Source: Pseudorhizobium endolithicum (GTDB taxonomy: Bacteria > Pseudomonadota > Alphaproteobacteria > Rhizobiales > Rhizobiaceae). Taken from it: 56,976 nucleotides of DNA. How positions within the stretch are numbered: the stretch's first letter is position 1; each line of letters opens with the position of its first letter. Below the pieces are notes generated by a model, which worked only from the letters and a program-made list of their open reading frames with translations, did no database searches and was not told the origin of the DNA. Shown here one piece after another: positions 55,794 through 56,976 of this stretch. The translations under genes were made by a program, and so were the position numbers. Location of the stretch: the NCBI RefSeq assembly GCF_902153245.2, contig NZ_CABFWF030000018.1, positions 146,247-203,222 on the forward strand, in the 5' to 3' direction.

Positions 55794-56576
55794 ATGAGCG
55801 ATCTTCGCTTCTCTTTCCCGGCATGTGTCATCGCCGGGAAGGGTCGGATCACGCCCGACGACGTCCTGCACTTGCGCCGCCAGCTCTGGCCCGACGGATT
55901 GGGCAGCCGGCAAGAGGTTGCAATGGCGCTTGCACTGCACGACTGCTGCCCCGTTTCCTGCCCCGAATGGACGGGCTACCTCATCGAGTCGGTCACCGCA
56001 TACGTGGTCTGGCACGAATCCCGTTCCGGAGAAGTATCCGGGTCAACGGCCGGCTGGCTTCTCGAATGGCTGGCGGACGCGGGCGCGATCCGGACTTCCG
56101 CCGGACTGGACATCCTGCTGCACGTGCTGGACGTCGCCACCTCCGTGCCGAATTTCCTCTCGACGACGGCACTCAATCAACTGAGACTGGCTCTGCTGCC
56201 GGAGCCCCGGGGCGCCTATGCCGGACGACGCAGCGGCGCGGCGGGAATCACGAAGCAAGACCTTGCCTTCCTCTGGCGGGTGCTGCGCAGCGCCGTCGAT
56301 CGCGGCCACCTCAACCTTTCCCGCGCCGAACGCCTCATCCTCAAGGAGATCGATCGGCTCGGTGCACCTGCCGAGCATCATCCCGGCTGGCGGGAGATGA
56401 TGAGCCTGACGGAGATGGTCGCGCAGGATCGCTCCCTCAGCACCGCCGCATGCCGCCTTTCACGGGGTGCAGAGGGGGCCGCTTTGCCGCGTGATCGCGC
56501 ACGGAATCCCCAGGCAGCGGCAATGGCACCCGATCGTGATCTCGAACCATCCCTCTTGGCGTCGGCAGGCGCTTGA
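55794..56576 (+). CDS. Hypothetical protein
   Basis: A 260-residue protein I do not recognise; no signal peptide or membrane helix is clear. MSDLRFSFPACVIAGKGRITPDDVLHLRRQLWPDG (residues 1-35) and the ITKQDLAFLWRVLRSAVDRG stretch near 150 look like a globular, helix-rich fold, and GWREMMSLTEMVAQDRSL near 200. Codon use agrees with neighbours. The ribosome site is GATGAAAG-like and modest. It precedes the class III alcohol dehydrogenase by 56 bp. Confidence 0.6.
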   Translation: MSDLRFSFPACVIAGKGRITPDDVLHLRRQLWPDGLGSRQEVAMALALHDCCPVSCPEWTGYLIESVTAYVVWHESRSGEVSGSTAGWLLEWLADAGAIRTSAGLDILLHVLDVATSVPNFLSTTALNQLRLALLPEPRGAYAGRRSGAAGITKQDLAFLWRVLRSAVDRGHLNLSRAERLILKEIDRLGAPAEHHPGWREMMSLTEMVAQDRSLSTAACRLSRGAEGAALPRDRARNPQAAAMAPDRDLEPSLLASAGA

Positions 56577-56620
56577 GCCGCCCTCTGCGGCATGCGACAG
56601 TCGTGCGGATTCGGAAATGA

Positions 56621-56976
<356 letters not shown>

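Overview
The window is high-GC, gene-dense chromosomal DNA from an alphaproteobacterium, most likely of the order Hyphomicrobiales (Rhizobiales). Evidence: the run peptidyl-prolyl isomerase-trpD-trpC-moaC-moeA, the tpiA-secG-pyrG run, a ribbon-helix-helix protein, DUF1489, DUF2336, BTLCP and SPOR-tailed D,D-carboxypeptidase genes, and promoters of the TTGaCg-N17-cATATt kind. Genus cannot be fixed from sequence reading alone. I see no rRNA, CRISPR array, insertion sequence, prophage or integrase; there is one tRNA, tRNA-Leu(GAG).

Layout. 1-7181: membrane transport. A partial AI-2E/PerM permease is followed by a four-gene osmoprotectant ABC transporter of the YehZYXW type (minus strand). Divergent from it is a ProX/ProW-like glycine betaine/choline binding protein and permease pair that lacks an ATPase gene. 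7191-9965: an MFS exporter, a DUF486 membrane protein and a DUF72 protein. 10101-15559: periplasmic folding (PpiD-like), tryptophan synthesis (trpD, trpC) and molybdenum cofactor synthesis (moaC, moeA), closely packed or overlapping. 15560-18535: a GMC dehydrogenase with a Tat-signal small subunit and a glyoxalase. 18726-25408: RHH protein, pyrG, secG, tpiA, a secreted alpha/beta hydrolase and parE.

25447-28540: a photosensory operon of heme oxygenase and bacteriophytochrome (PAS-GAF-PHY-HWE kinase-receiver), overlapping by 8 bp. 28697-36463: a second AI-2E-type permease, hypothetical proteins, DUF2336, a TGATG-coupled nitroreductase/flavin reductase pair, thrS and yidD. 36456-44360: Fe-S scaffold, folE, hisI, patatin, CBS protein, rhomboid protease, tandem PilZ protein, LapG-like cysteine protease and D,D-carboxypeptidase. 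44475-50802: small hypotheticals, DUF1489, serine dehydratase, a 33-residue membrane protein, DUF599, DUF1624, MerR and MgtE. 51011-56976: a peptide deformylase homologue with altered active-site motifs, BON and OsmC proteins, tRNA-Leu, lipB, an alcohol dehydrogenase, an EamA transporter, a hypothetical protein and the start of class III alcohol dehydrogenase.

Most of the window is ordinary housekeeping and I found no clear undescribed defence or mobile system. The best leads are the ATPase-less betaine transporter, the Tat hitch-hiking GMC dehydrogenase, three 11-bp tandem repeats upstream of the LapG-like protease next to a PilZ gene, the catalytically altered deformylase, and the 33-residue membrane protein with its own promoter and ribosome site.
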